A program made the translations under genes and the position numbers. The notes below the pieces were generated by a model. The model made no database searches. It was not told the origin of the DNA and saw only the letters and a list, made by a program, of their open reading frames with translations. DNA of 64,000 bases from Actinomadura macrotermitis (GTDB lineage Bacteria; Actinomycetota; Actinomycetes; Streptosporangiales; Streptosporangiaceae): NCBI RefSeq assembly GCF_009604375.1, contig NZ_WEGH01000006.1:310001-374000 (forward strand), written 5' to 3'. Positions 1 through 9,075 of the stretch are shown here, one piece after another (position 1 is the first letter of the stretch; each line of letters begins with the position of its first letter).

Positions 1-8
1 TGAAAGTA

Positions 9-39
9 GGAGGTGGTGTCGGCTGCCGACACCACCTCC
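9..39. terminator. Stem-loop terminator of an upstream gene outside the window
   Basis: A perfect 14-bp stem (9-22 with 26-39) closes on a 3-base loop. It lies at the window edge and probably ends a gene further left. No U-tract follows, as is common in high-GC actinomycetes. Positions 40-230 hold no convincing gene. Confidence 0.55.
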
Positions 40-230
40 ACCACGTGGAGGTCGCCGGCGGGCACTCCGTAAAGCCCTGCCCTTTTCCCGGCCATGAACG
101 TCAGTGATCGCCGGTAGCCTTTCCCCGTCAGGTTGCGGCCCGACGGGCTTCCGGCGTCCTGTCCGACGGCAGGACGCGGACATGCCCCCATACCGCACGA
201 TTTCTTCGTGCTGCCTGGGGGTAGATCCCG

Positions 231-2102
231 TTGTCGGTCTTCCGTCGTACCGCGCAAGCCCTGGTGTCTCCGATCGAGCGGAAGCTCAGCGAGCTGATCG
301 ACGAGCACATGCGGATGGCGGCGGGGCTGCGCGTGTCCGCCTCGGAGCGGCGGGCCTGGGACCGCAGCCTGCCTCTCGTCGCGCAGGACCTGGTCGAGGC
401 GGGCCTCGGGCAGGTCGAGATGCTCATCGAGTACCGGCTCCCGCTCACCAGCAAGCGGGCCGACGTCATCCTCGCCGGCAAGGACCGCCGGACCGGCGAG
501 GACGCGTACGTGGTCGTCGAGCTCAAGCAGTGGAGCCATGTGGAGGTCTGGGACGAAGATCCCCGCAAGGTGCTGGTGAGCAACATGTCCGGCGGGCCCA
601 AGCTGCATCCGTCGCTGCAGGCCAAGGGTTACAGCGACTACATGGTGGATTTCGTCACCGCGCTCGGCGGTCGCGCCGACGCCGTGCACGCGGTCGCCTA
701 CCTGCACAACGCCTCCCGCAACGACGTCATCGACCTCTACGACGCGGTCCAGGACGACAGGACCCGGCTGTTCACCCAGAGCACGCGCGGCGCCTTCGTC
801 GACTACCTGCGCGACCGGTTCGCGGCGGCGCCCGGGGCCGACGCAGCCGACCGGCTGCTGAGCAGCACGTACAAGCCGTCCAAGCAGCTTCTCAAGGTCG
901 CCGCTGAGGAGATCAAGAACCGGGAGCAGTTCGTCCTGCTCGCCGAGCAGCGGCTGGCCTATGAGATGGTCTGGCACGCGGTGGAGAAGGCGCGCAGGCA
1001 GGACTTCAAGACCGTCGTCGTCATCACCGGCGGCCCTGGCAGCGGCAAGAGCGTCATCGCGCTGTCGCTGCTGGGCGAGTTGTCCAGGCAGGGGTACAGC
1101 GTCCTGCACGCGACGGGGTCCAAGTCCTTCACCCAGACGATGCGCAAGTACGTCGCCAAGGGATCGCCGAGGACCAAGGAGCTGTTCAAGTACTTCAACA
1201 GCTTCATGGACGCCGACCGTAACGGCCTCGACGTGCTCATCTGCGACGAGGCTCACCGCATCCGCGAGTTCTCCCACAACCGGTTCACCCCGGCCGCCAA
1301 GCGCAGCGGTCTCCCCCAGGTCGACGAGCTGATCGACGCGGCGCGGGTACCGGTGTTCCTGCTCGACGAGCACCAGGTGGTGCGACCCGGCGAGATGGGC
1401 ACCCTCGATGAGATCCGCCGGCACGCCGAGGCGAAGAACCTGGAGGTCGTGCCCGTCTCGCTGGACGAGCAGTTCCGCAGCGGTGGCAGCCGCAAATACG
1501 AGGAGTGGGTGCTCCGTCTGCTCGGCCTGCAAGAGGGCGGCCCTCAGCCGTGGACCGGTGACGACCACTTCGACGTGGCGCTCGCCGAATCGCCCTTTGA
1601 GCTGGAAGCCCTCCTGCAAGCCAAGCAGGAGGGCGACCACTCCGCGCGGATGACGGCCGGCTACTGCTGGTCCTGGAGCGACCCGACGAAGGATCACACG
1701 CTGGTGCCGGACGTGGTGATCGGCGACTGGGCGCGCCCCTGGAACGTCAAGGGCGACCGTTCGGTCGGCGACGCCCCGCCCAGCGAACTGTGGGCGACGA
1801 AGGAGGGCGGCTTCGGCCAGGTCGGGTGCGTCTACACCGCCCAGGGATTCGAGTACGACTGGAACGGCGTCGTCTTCGGCCCCGACCTCGTCTACCGGAA
1901 CGGCCGTCTGATCACCGACCGCACGCAGAGCAAGGACCCGGCCCTCCGCCCCAGGTCGGTGTCCGACGAGCGGGCCGACGAGCTGATCCGCAACACCTAC
2001 AAGGTCCTGCTGACGCGCGGCATGGTCGGCACTCTCCTCTACTCCGTCGACAAGGAGACGCAGGAGTTCCTGGCGGGATTGCTCGGCGCACCCGAAAACT
2101 GA
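231..2102 (+). CDS. DUF2075 / Schlafen-like DNA/RNA helicase with N-terminal nuclease-like domain
   Basis: 623 aa from a TTG start; no better start precedes the conserved region. Residues about 60-110 look like a PD-(D/E)xK nuclease core: an Asp in RADVILAG followed by VVVELKQW, the E-x-K half. From about residue 265 there is a P-loop helicase core: Walker A GGPGSGKS (about 267-274), Walker B-like LICDEAH (about 335-342), then LLDEHQVV, a DEQFRSGG motif and a late VYTAQGFEYD segment typical of superfamily 1 helicases of the DUF2075 group. Proteins with this layout are often found among anti-phage and accessory genes; a role in nucleic-acid defence is inference. It stands alone, with a degraded-looking region after it. 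Confidence 0.75.
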   Translation: MSVFRRTAQALVSPIERKLSELIDEHMRMAAGLRVSASERRAWDRSLPLVAQDLVEAGLGQVEMLIEYRLPLTSKRADVILAGKDRRTGEDAYVVVELKQWSHVEVWDEDPRKVLVSNMSGGPKLHPSLQAKGYSDYMVDFVTALGGRADAVHAVAYLHNASRNDVIDLYDAVQDDRTRLFTQSTRGAFVDYLRDRFAAAPGADAADRLLSSTYKPSKQLLKVAAEEIKNREQFVLLAEQRLAYEMVWHAVEKARRQDFKTVVVITGGPGSGKSVIALSLLGELSRQGYSVLHATGSKSFTQTMRKYVAKGSPRTKELFKYFNSFMDADRNGLDVLICDEAHRIREFSHNRFTPAAKRSGLPQVDELIDAARVPVFLLDEHQVVRPGEMGTLDEIRRHAEAKNLEVVPVSLDEQFRSGGSRKYEEWVLRLLGLQEGGPQPWTGDDHFDVALAESPFELEALLQAKQEGDHSARMTAGYCWSWSDPTKDHTLVPDVVIGDWARPWNVKGDRSVGDAPPSELWATKEGGFGQVGCVYTAQGFEYDWNGVVFGPDLVYRNGRLITDRTQSKDPALRPRSVSDERADELIRNTYKVLLTRGMVGTLLYSVDKETQEFLAGLLGAPEN

Positions 2103-2778
2103 GCGTCGAGCCGAAGCTCCACAGGCAGTAACGCGTGGAAGTTGCGGCTAGGGCTACGCCGAGGCGATGGGTACTGGTGGCCTCTCAGGTCAGCAGTCTG
2201 TGGTCCACACAGAGGACGAACCCACGCGCGAGTTGCTGGTCGAGCCGGGCCTGGACTCGTCATCACCAGCGAGTTGCTGTGGGAGTGCTTCCCGAGCGTG
2301 CGCATATGCGGGTACCTGTGCGACTCGCACGTGCGCGGCATGGCGGACATCCACTTCACCTGGGTCGGCGCTGAGGGGCGGCTGGAGAAGAACGGGCTGC
2401 GGCCGCTCGGCGATGACGTGCGGGCGCGGTGACTGCGTGAGTGCACGGACATGGGCGCCGAGACCCACCTGACGCTGCGGAATCTGCGGCGAATGCAGGC
2501 GTCCGCTCGTCTGCACGTCGGGCAATCCCACGACGACCGTGCTGACGCTGCTGGACGCACTGACCGGGGCGGGGCACGCTGCTCGGCGAGGCCGTCGTCG
2601 AAGCGGTCTGGGATCCGGAGCTGACCGCCGCGATGCGCGCCCTCGGCGTGGAGGTGCAGGAGGAGTCAGCGCTGGAGCTCCTTCTCAGGGACCTGGAGCG
2701 AGATTTTCACTCTTCGTCATCGCGACATGACAAATTGTCAGACCCTTGCGGCACGATGCCGTCGAGGAGGTCGTGCAC
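2103..2778 (+). pseudogene. Region without an intact gene; possible decayed coding remnants
   Basis: No full-length gene is visible in these 676 bases, but pieces look coding. Positions about 2258-2432 read as a G/C-third-position frame ending in LRPLGDDVRAR. Positions about 2581-2720 in another frame read as a charged amphipathic helix (LGEAVVEAVWDPELTAAM, then ALELLLRDLERDF) with no start of its own. Changes of frame between coding-like pieces suggest a frameshifted, broken gene. Chance open frames in high-GC DNA are the alternative. I do not recognise the family. Confidence 0.25.
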
Positions 2779-4200
2779 ATGACGAAGAGGCCTGCCGGGA
2801 TGGGGCGGGAGAAGGTTCGAGCGGTGCTGGGGCTCGCACGGTGGGAGGTGGAGCTCGCCGCCGAGACGGGGTTGCTGCGACGTTTGGAGGATCGCCGGTT
2901 CGATCCTGCATCGGTCGAGGCGGCGCTGGCGGATCTGGATGCCTTCCGGCGCTCGCTGGCCCGGGAGGAACGCTGTAACGCGACCGCGTCGGCGGCGCGG
3001 CTCGGGGTCAGTGTCGAGCGGTTCAAGCGGGTGGCGGCCGCGGCGGGGCTAGAGGCGGTGGCCGAGGAGGAGGTCCGCAAGTACGGGAAGGTCCTGTGGG
3101 TTCGTTACTACCGGGCCGGTGATGTGGACGGGCTCGCCGACCATGTACGGGCGGACCGGGAGCTGCGGGCGGCGGCGAGGGCGGTCTCTCGGGCGCGGGC
3201 CGGTCCGAAGGCCGCAGCGACGAAGAAACGCAACGCGGAACTGGCCATGGCGGCGCGTGAGGAAGTGGAGCGGCGGCGTCCCGGCGAGGCCTGCGGGCCG
3301 ATCGGCGTGCTGGTGTGGGCGGTGGCGCTGATGCGGGCCGCCGGGGTCGCGCTCGGATGGCTGCGCCGGTTCGCGGAAGTGGACGACCCGCGCGTCGAGG
3401 AACTCACCGCGGTCGTGCGGCGGGCCAGGTTTCCGCAGGATGCGCTGGAGGCCAGGCTGGCGGAGATCCGTCCGCGAGCGCTCGATGCCATTGGGCTGCT
3501 CGCCGGACCGCGCCAGGTCTTCACGGCGCTGGGAGTGCCGGCGACGGCCGTCCCGGAGCACGTCGACCAGTTCGGCGGCCATGTTCCTGAGGCGGCGTTG
3601 CAGGAACTGACCCACGCTCCTCCCCCATGGCTGCTGCACGCACGTGCCGAGTACGAACTCGGGCGGGCGGCTGCGGAGGTCGCGCGGCAGGACGCCGAGG
3701 AGCTGGCCCAGCGGTGGCATGTGGCGGAGTCGGCGATCGAGTCGGCCGCCAAGCTGAGCGACGCTGCGGTGGCCGACCTGGTCGGGATATCCGTGGAAGT
3801 CGTCCGGAAGCTGAGGCCGAAGAGCGGCCGCTGGTCACCGGAGTATGTGCAGGGGGTGCTGGCGGCGCGGCCCGACTGGATCCGCAGTGAGGAAGCCGCA
3901 TGGCGGGAAGTGGAGAGACGCCGCAGGAAAGAACAAGCCCGCTTGGAGCGCAACCGGCAGAAGCGGCTGGCCTGGCGCCGAAAGTGGGCCGAGGTGTTCG
4001 GCGTACCGCTGGACAGCGTGCCGACGACCATCGGCCGCCCCACCGGAAACGCGATCAAGGCGGCCCGGGAGCACCCGCCTCGCTGGGCCAGGCCCCCGCC
4101 GGACGTGCTTCTTCGCCCGGCATGGGCGGTGGGCGGCCTGGGGGTGTGGAAAGAGCGGCGCGGTGACCATCCCCCCGGTGGCCTCCGCGCCGCTCTGTAG
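2779..4200 (+). CDS. Hypothetical Arg/Ala-rich helical protein with several HTH-like segments
   Basis: 473 aa. I chose ATG 2779 over the in-frame TTG at 2746 because a GAGGAGG ribosome site sits about 9 bases before it. The protein is rich in Ala, Arg and Glu and predicted almost wholly helical. At least two segments resemble helix-turn-helix units: ATASAARLGVSVERFKRVAA near the N-terminus and AAVADLVGISVEVVRKLRP about two-thirds along. A basic, coiled-coil-like stretch with many RR/ER pairs follows, then VPTTIGRPTGNAIKAAREH near the end. This pattern suits a DNA-binding protein with repeated wHTH modules, possibly from a mobile or plasmid-like region. I do not recognise the family and assign no function. 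Confidence 0.6.
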   Translation: MTKRPAGMGREKVRAVLGLARWEVELAAETGLLRRLEDRRFDPASVEAALADLDAFRRSLAREERCNATASAARLGVSVERFKRVAAAAGLEAVAEEEVRKYGKVLWVRYYRAGDVDGLADHVRADRELRAAARAVSRARAGPKAAATKKRNAELAMAAREEVERRRPGEACGPIGVLVWAVALMRAAGVALGWLRRFAEVDDPRVEELTAVVRRARFPQDALEARLAEIRPRALDAIGLLAGPRQVFTALGVPATAVPEHVDQFGGHVPEAALQELTHAPPPWLLHARAEYELGRAAAEVARQDAEELAQRWHVAESAIESAAKLSDAAVADLVGISVEVVRKLRPKSGRWSPEYVQGVLAARPDWIRSEEAAWREVERRRRKEQARLERNRQKRLAWRRKWAEVFGVPLDSVPTTIGRPTGNAIKAAREHPPRWARPPPDVLLRPAWAVGGLGVWKERRGDHPPGGLRAAL

Positions 4201-4303
4201 GTCATAACGCTCGGGCGGGGCGAGTTCTTCCTGGTCAGGTCGGTAAAAGATGGGAGGGGCGGCGAGAGCCCCGGTGGTTCGGGGCATACGGAAGAATCGG
4301 CGC

Positions 4304-7300
4304 ATGCAGTTCGGCATCCTGGGGCCTGTCGAGGTCCGTGACGGGGGCGAGGTCCTCGCCGTCGGCGGTCCGCGTGTGCGGGCGTTGCTTGCGTTGTTGC
4401 TGCTCGACGCCGGGCGGCTGGTGACGGTCGAGCGGCTGATCGACGGGCTGTACGGGGAGGAGCCGCCGAACGGGGCCGCCAACGCCCTGCAGTCGCAGGT
4501 GTCGCGGCTGCGGCGGGGGCTGGGGGACGCCGGGCTCGTGGAGGGGCTCTCGGCCGGGTACCGGCTCGTCGTCCCGGCCGAGGACGTGGACGCGCACCGG
4601 TTCGAGCGGCTGGCCCAGGAGGGGCGGCAGGCGCTCGGGTCCGGGGAGCACCAGCGGGCCGCGGGGTTGCTGAAGGAGGCCCTGGGGCTTTGGCGGGGGC
4701 CTGCGTTGGCGGATGTGCCCTACGCGGAGGGGCAGGCACGGCGGTTGGAGGAGCTGCGCGTCGCCGTTGTGGAGGACTGGGCCGAGGCTGAGTTGGGTCT
4801 CGGGGGTGATGCGGTGGGCGCGCTTCAGGAGCTGGTGACGCGGTATCCGCTGCGGGAGCGGACGCGGGGGCTTTTGATGAAGGCCCTCTACGCGGGCGGG
4901 CGGCAGGCCGAGGCGCTCGGGGTCTTCGAGGACACGCGGCAAGTGCTGGCCGAGGAGCTGGGGGCCGACCCCTCGGCAGAGCTGGCCGAGGTGCATCTGG
5001 CGATCCTGCGCGGGGACCCGGGGCTGACGCCCGAACCGGCCGTTGTCGCGGTGAGCACGAATCTTCCGGCGCAGCTGACGAGCTTCGTCGGGCGCGACGA
5101 GGAGCTGCGGCACGTCGGCGCCATGCTCTCCAAGGGGCGGCTGGTCACCCTGCTCGGGCCTGGCGGGACGGGCAAGACCCGGCTCGCCATCGAGGCGGCG
5201 GCCCGGGAGAAGGGCGAGGTCTGCTTCGTCGAGCTGGCGCCCGTGCAGGACGCCGGGGAGGTGGCGAAGGCGCTGGCCGGCGCGCTCGGGCTGCGCGAGA
5301 ACGGCATGCGCCAGGGCAGCGGCGAGGCCCCTGACGTGCGGGAACGCCTTGTCACGGCGCTGGCGGGGCGGCGGATGCTGCTCGTCCTGGACAACTGTGA
5401 GCACGTGGTCGAACCGGTCGCGCGGCTCGTCCACCGGCTGCTGAACGCCTGCCCGGAGCTGCGCGCCCTCGCCACCAGCCGGGAGGCGCTCGGGATCACC
5501 GGGGAGGCGCTGCGGCCGCTGCCGCCGCTGCCGGTCGCGCCCGCCGGAAGCGGCGCCGACGAGGCACTGGCGTCCCCGGCGGTGCGGCTGTTCCTGGACC
5601 GGGCCGTCGCGGTTCGGCCCGGGTTCGAGATCACCGACGGCAACGTCGCGGACGTGCTGCGGATCTGCGCCGCGCTCGACGGCCTGCCCCTGGCGATCGA
5701 GCTCGCGGCGGCGCGGCTGCGCTCCCTGCCGGTCGAGGACGTCGCCGCGCGGCTGGACGACCGCTTCCGCCTGCTGTCGCGCGGCAACCGCACCGCCGTC
5801 CCCCGGCACAAGACGCTGCGGGCCGTCGTCGAGTGGAGCTGGGGGCTGCTGGACGACGACGAGCAGACCCTCGCCCGGCGGCTCACGGTCTTCAACGGCG
5901 GGTTCACCCTGGACGCCGCCGACCGCGTCTGCGGCGTCGACGACGCCGAGGACCTCGTCCTGGAGCTGGCCGACAAGTCGCTGCTACAGAGCGACGGCAC
6001 GCGCTACCGGATGCTGGAGACCATCCGCGCGTTCTGCGCCGAGCGGCTGGAGGAGGCCGGCGAGCGCGCGGAACTGGAACGGGCCCACGCCGAGCACTTC
6101 CTGGACCTCGCCCGCACCGCCGACCCGCTGCTGCGCGGCAGTGAGCAGCTGGTGTGGCTGGCGCGGCTGACCGCCGACCACGGCAACCTGCACGCGGCGC
6201 TGCGCCGCTCCATCCGGGCCGACACCGCGCGGGCGCTCCGGCTGGTCGCGGCGCTGTCGTGGTACTGGTGGCTGCGCGGCCGCATCGAGGGCGGCCGCCT
6301 GGCCGTGGAGCTGCTGGAGGCCGTCGGGTCCGGGCCGCCCGCGGACCTGGACGAGGAATACGTCATGTGCGTGGCGAACGCGCTGTCGGGCGGCGCCGGC
6401 GGGCCCCGCGCGCTCACCTGGCTGGACCGCGCCACCGAGCTGGTGAACGGGATCGACCGGCGGCTGCGCCACCCGTCGGCCATGGTGCTGTGGGCGCTGA
6501 CGGCGGGTCCCGAGCGCACCGACACCACGGTCAGCCTGCGGCAGATCGGCGACGACCCCTGGTCCCAGGCGCTGATGCGGATGAGCGACGGGTTCCTCGC
6601 CCAGTTCCGCGGCGACCTGGACGCGGCCGAGGCGGCGTGCGGGGCGGCGGTGGAGCGGTTCCGCGCGCTCGGCGACCGCTGGGGCGTCGCCAACTCGCTC
6701 GACCCGCTCGCCCAGGTCGCCGACTGGCGCGGCGACCAGGAGCGGGCGCTGCGGCTGCTCGACGAGGCGCTGGAACTGGCCGGCGAGCTCGGCGCGTCGG
6801 AGGACATGGCCGACCTGTGGTGCCGCCGCGCCGAGGTGCTCGTCCGCCGGGGCGACCTCGCCGCCGCCGAGGCCGGCTACGAGACCGCCGCCGGATACGC
6901 GCGCCTGGCGGGCGCGCCGGACAAGTCCGCGGGCGCCTGCGTCGGGCTCGGCACCATCGCGCGGCTGCGCGGCGACCTGCCCCGGGCGCGCGAGCTGTAC
7001 GAGAGGGCGCTGACCGGGTTCACCTCCTCGCGGTTCATCGCCGAGGCGGCGCGGGCGGCGGCGCTGGTCGGGCTCGGCTGGGTCGCCGCCGCCGAGGGCG
7101 ACCCGGGCCGGGCGCGCGAACTGCACCGCGAGTCGCTCGGGGCCGCCGGCGACCATCCCATCTTCGAACACCGGGCCGCCGCGGTGGCCGGGCTCGCCGA
7201 CGTCGCGCTGACCGACGGCGACGGCGAACGGGCGGCGCTGCTGCTCGGCGCGGCGTCCCTGCTGCGCGGCACCCCGCTCGACCGCGACCCCGACACCGTC

Positions 7301-7414
7301 CGGGTGAGCGAGGCGATCCGGGGGGCGGTCGGGGACGCCGCGTTCGAGGCGGCGCGGGCCCGCGGCGCCGCGCTGACCCCCGAGGAGGCGCTGGTCACCG
7401 CGCTGGAGGGATGA
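4304..7414 (+). CDS. AfsR/SARP-family regulator with BTAD, NB-ARC ATPase and TPR region
   Basis: 1036 aa from ATG 4304, which begins MQFGILGPVEVRDG, the usual SARP N-terminus; the in-frame ATG at 4250 would add a non-conserved leader. Residues 1-90 form the OmpR-like winged helix that binds direct repeats near promoters. About 95-240 is the bacterial transcriptional activation domain. Residues 285-292 are a P-loop (GPGGTGKT), with Walker B LLVLDNCEHV near 357 and an NB-ARC/STAND ATPase up to about 560. The C-terminal half is TPR-like helical repeats. The family commonly activates secondary metabolism or sits as a pathway regulator. The efflux pump starts about 50 bases after it and may be a target or operon partner. 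Control of the NRPS cluster 25 kb away is possible but unsupported. Confidence 0.88.
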   Translation: MQFGILGPVEVRDGGEVLAVGGPRVRALLALLLLDAGRLVTVERLIDGLYGEEPPNGAANALQSQVSRLRRGLGDAGLVEGLSAGYRLVVPAEDVDAHRFERLAQEGRQALGSGEHQRAAGLLKEALGLWRGPALADVPYAEGQARRLEELRVAVVEDWAEAELGLGGDAVGALQELVTRYPLRERTRGLLMKALYAGGRQAEALGVFEDTRQVLAEELGADPSAELAEVHLAILRGDPGLTPEPAVVAVSTNLPAQLTSFVGRDEELRHVGAMLSKGRLVTLLGPGGTGKTRLAIEAAAREKGEVCFVELAPVQDAGEVAKALAGALGLRENGMRQGSGEAPDVRERLVTALAGRRMLLVLDNCEHVVEPVARLVHRLLNACPELRALATSREALGITGEALRPLPPLPVAPAGSGADEALASPAVRLFLDRAVAVRPGFEITDGNVADVLRICAALDGLPLAIELAAARLRSLPVEDVAARLDDRFRLLSRGNRTAVPRHKTLRAVVEWSWGLLDDDEQTLARRLTVFNGGFTLDAADRVCGVDDAEDLVLELADKSLLQSDGTRYRMLETIRAFCAERLEEAGERAELERAHAEHFLDLARTADPLLRGSEQLVWLARLTADHGNLHAALRRSIRADTARALRLVAALSWYWWLRGRIEGGRLAVELLEAVGSGPPADLDEEYVMCVANALSGGAGGPRALTWLDRATELVNGIDRRLRHPSAMVLWALTAGPERTDTTVSLRQIGDDPWSQALMRMSDGFLAQFRGDLDAAEAACGAAVERFRALGDRWGVANSLDPLAQVADWRGDQERALRLLDEALELAGELGASEDMADLWCRRAEVLVRRGDLAAAEAGYETAAGYARLAGAPDKSAGACVGLGTIARLRGDLPRARELYERALTGFTSSRFIAEAARAAALVGLGWVAAAEGDPGRARELHRESLGAAGDHPIFEHRAAAVAGLADVALTDGDGERAALLLGAASLLRGTPLDRDPDTVRVSEAIRGAVGDAAFEAARARGAALTPEEALVTALEG

Positions 7415-7466
7415 CGGTCAGCGCACGGTGCGCCGGCGGTCAGCGCCACCGCCGACGCTGACGGGC

Positions 7467-9017
7467 ATGAGCTACTCCCCCGCCCGCAAATGGGCCACCT
7501 TCGCGATCTGCGGCCTGCTGACGGTCGTCCCCAACATCGACATGACCGCGCTGAACCAGGCGGTCCCGCACCTGGCGGCGGACCTGCACCCGTCGTCGAC
7601 CCAGATCCTGTGGATCGCCGACGCCTACGGCTTCGCGCTGGCCGGCCTGCTGATCACCATGGGCGGCATCGGCGACCGGATCGGGCACAAGCGGCTGCTG
7701 CTGATCGGCGCCGCGCTGTTCGCCGCCGCGTCCGCCGTCACCGCCTACGCCTGGAGCGCCGAGACGCTCATCGCGGCGCGCGCGCTGCTCGGCGTCGCGG
7801 GCGCCACGCTGATGCCGTCCGGGCTGTCACTGATCCGCCGGGTCTTCACCGACCCCAAGGAGCGGACGATGGCGGTCGGGATCTTCATGGGGCTCGGCGG
7901 CCTGGCCATCGGCCTCGGCCCGGTGCTCAGCGGGGCGCTGCTGGACCACTTCTGGTGGGGCTCGGTCTTCCTGATCAACGTGCCGATCATGCTGGCGGCT
8001 CTCGTCGCCGGGGTGTTCGTGCTGCCCGGGGTGCGCAACCCCGTCCAGGGCCGGCTCGACCTGGTCAGCGTCCCGCTGTCGGTGACCGGCGTCCTCGGCC
8101 TGGTCTACGCGGTGAAGGAGGCCGCCGTGCACGGGGCGGACGAGCCGCGCGTCGCGGTCGCCGCCGTCGTCGGCGCCGTCGCCCTGCTGCTGTTCTTCCT
8201 CCGCCAGACCCGCACGGCCGAGCCGCTGATCGACGTCCGCCTGTTCCGCGCCGCGGCGTTCACCGGCTCGATCGTCACCAACATGTTCGCGATGTTCGCC
8301 CTGGTCGCCCTGTCGCTGTTCTTCTCGCTGTTCTTCCAGCTGGTGCTCGGCTGGTCGCCGCTGGTCGCGGGCCTGGCCGGCCTGCCCGGCGCGCTCGGCG
8401 CCATGACGGGCGGCGCCGCGCTCGCCCCGCCGCTGATCACCGCGATCGGCCGCGCCCGCACCGTCACCGCCGGCCTGCTGCTGTCGGCCACCGCGTTCGC
8501 CCTGTTCACCCTGGTCGGCGTCGGCACCTCCTACTGGCTCATGGTCCCGGTCATGATCCTGTCGGGCCTCGGCATGGGCATGGCGCTCACCGTCACCGGC
8601 GACACGGTGCTCGCCTCGGTGCCCAAGCAGCGCTCCGGCGCCGCCTCGGCGATCTCCGAGACCGCCACCGAACTCGGCGGGGCGCTCGGCATGGCCGTCC
8701 TCGGCAGCGTCCTGAACGCGGTCTACCGCAGCACCGTCGACCTCCCGGCGGGCCTGCCCGCCCAGGCCGCGTCGGCCGCCCGCGACTCGCTCGCCGGCGC
8801 CCTCCAGGCGGCCCCCGCCCTCCCGGCCGCCCTCGCCGACCAGGTCGGCCACGCCGCCCGGGCCGCCTTCATGGACGGCATGCACGCCGCCATGCTGTGC
8901 AGCGCCGCCTTCGCCGCCCTGGTCGCCGTCGCCGCCCTGTTCACCCTGCGCAACGTCCCCAAGGTCATCCCCGAGACCACCGAGGAGGAAGAGACCCCCT
9001 CCCCCGCCATCGCCTGA
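7467..9017 (+). CDS. MFS efflux transporter, DHA2 (EmrB/QacA) family
   Basis: 516 aa from ATG 7467 (MSYSPARKW); an upstream in-frame start at 7428 would give a non-conserved leader. The protein has about 14 hydrophobic segments. It carries the MFS loop 2-3 motif GGIGDRIGHKRLLL and the antiporter-type motif in helix 5 (GLGPVLSGALLD). The family exports cationic or hydrophobic drugs in exchange for protons. It lies directly behind the SARP regulator on the same strand, so the two may be co-transcribed. A strong palindromic terminator follows. Confidence 0.85.
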   Translation: MSYSPARKWATFAICGLLTVVPNIDMTALNQAVPHLAADLHPSSTQILWIADAYGFALAGLLITMGGIGDRIGHKRLLLIGAALFAAASAVTAYAWSAETLIAARALLGVAGATLMPSGLSLIRRVFTDPKERTMAVGIFMGLGGLAIGLGPVLSGALLDHFWWGSVFLINVPIMLAALVAGVFVLPGVRNPVQGRLDLVSVPLSVTGVLGLVYAVKEAAVHGADEPRVAVAAVVGAVALLLFFLRQTRTAEPLIDVRLFRAAAFTGSIVTNMFAMFALVALSLFFSLFFQLVLGWSPLVAGLAGLPGALGAMTGGAALAPPLITAIGRARTVTAGLLLSATAFALFTLVGVGTSYWLMVPVMILSGLGMGMALTVTGDTVLASVPKQRSGAASAISETATELGGALGMAVLGSVLNAVYRSTVDLPAGLPAQAASAARDSLAGALQAAPALPAALADQVGHAARAAFMDGMHAAMLCSAAFAALVAVAALFTLRNVPKVIPETTEEEETPSPAIA

Positions 9018-9030
9018 TCCCTGAACGCGC

Positions 9031-9058
9031 CCGGAGGCCCGCCATGGCGGGCCTCCGG
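9031..9058. terminator. Perfect 28-base palindrome, terminator of the MFS gene
   Basis: The 28 bases are fully self-complementary: arm CCGGAGGCCCGCCA, then its exact complement. They start 14 bases after the MFS stop and 18 bases before the HNH gene, which suits an intrinsic terminator separating the two. Confidence 0.75.
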
Positions 9059-9075
9059 CGTGCTTATGCTCGACC

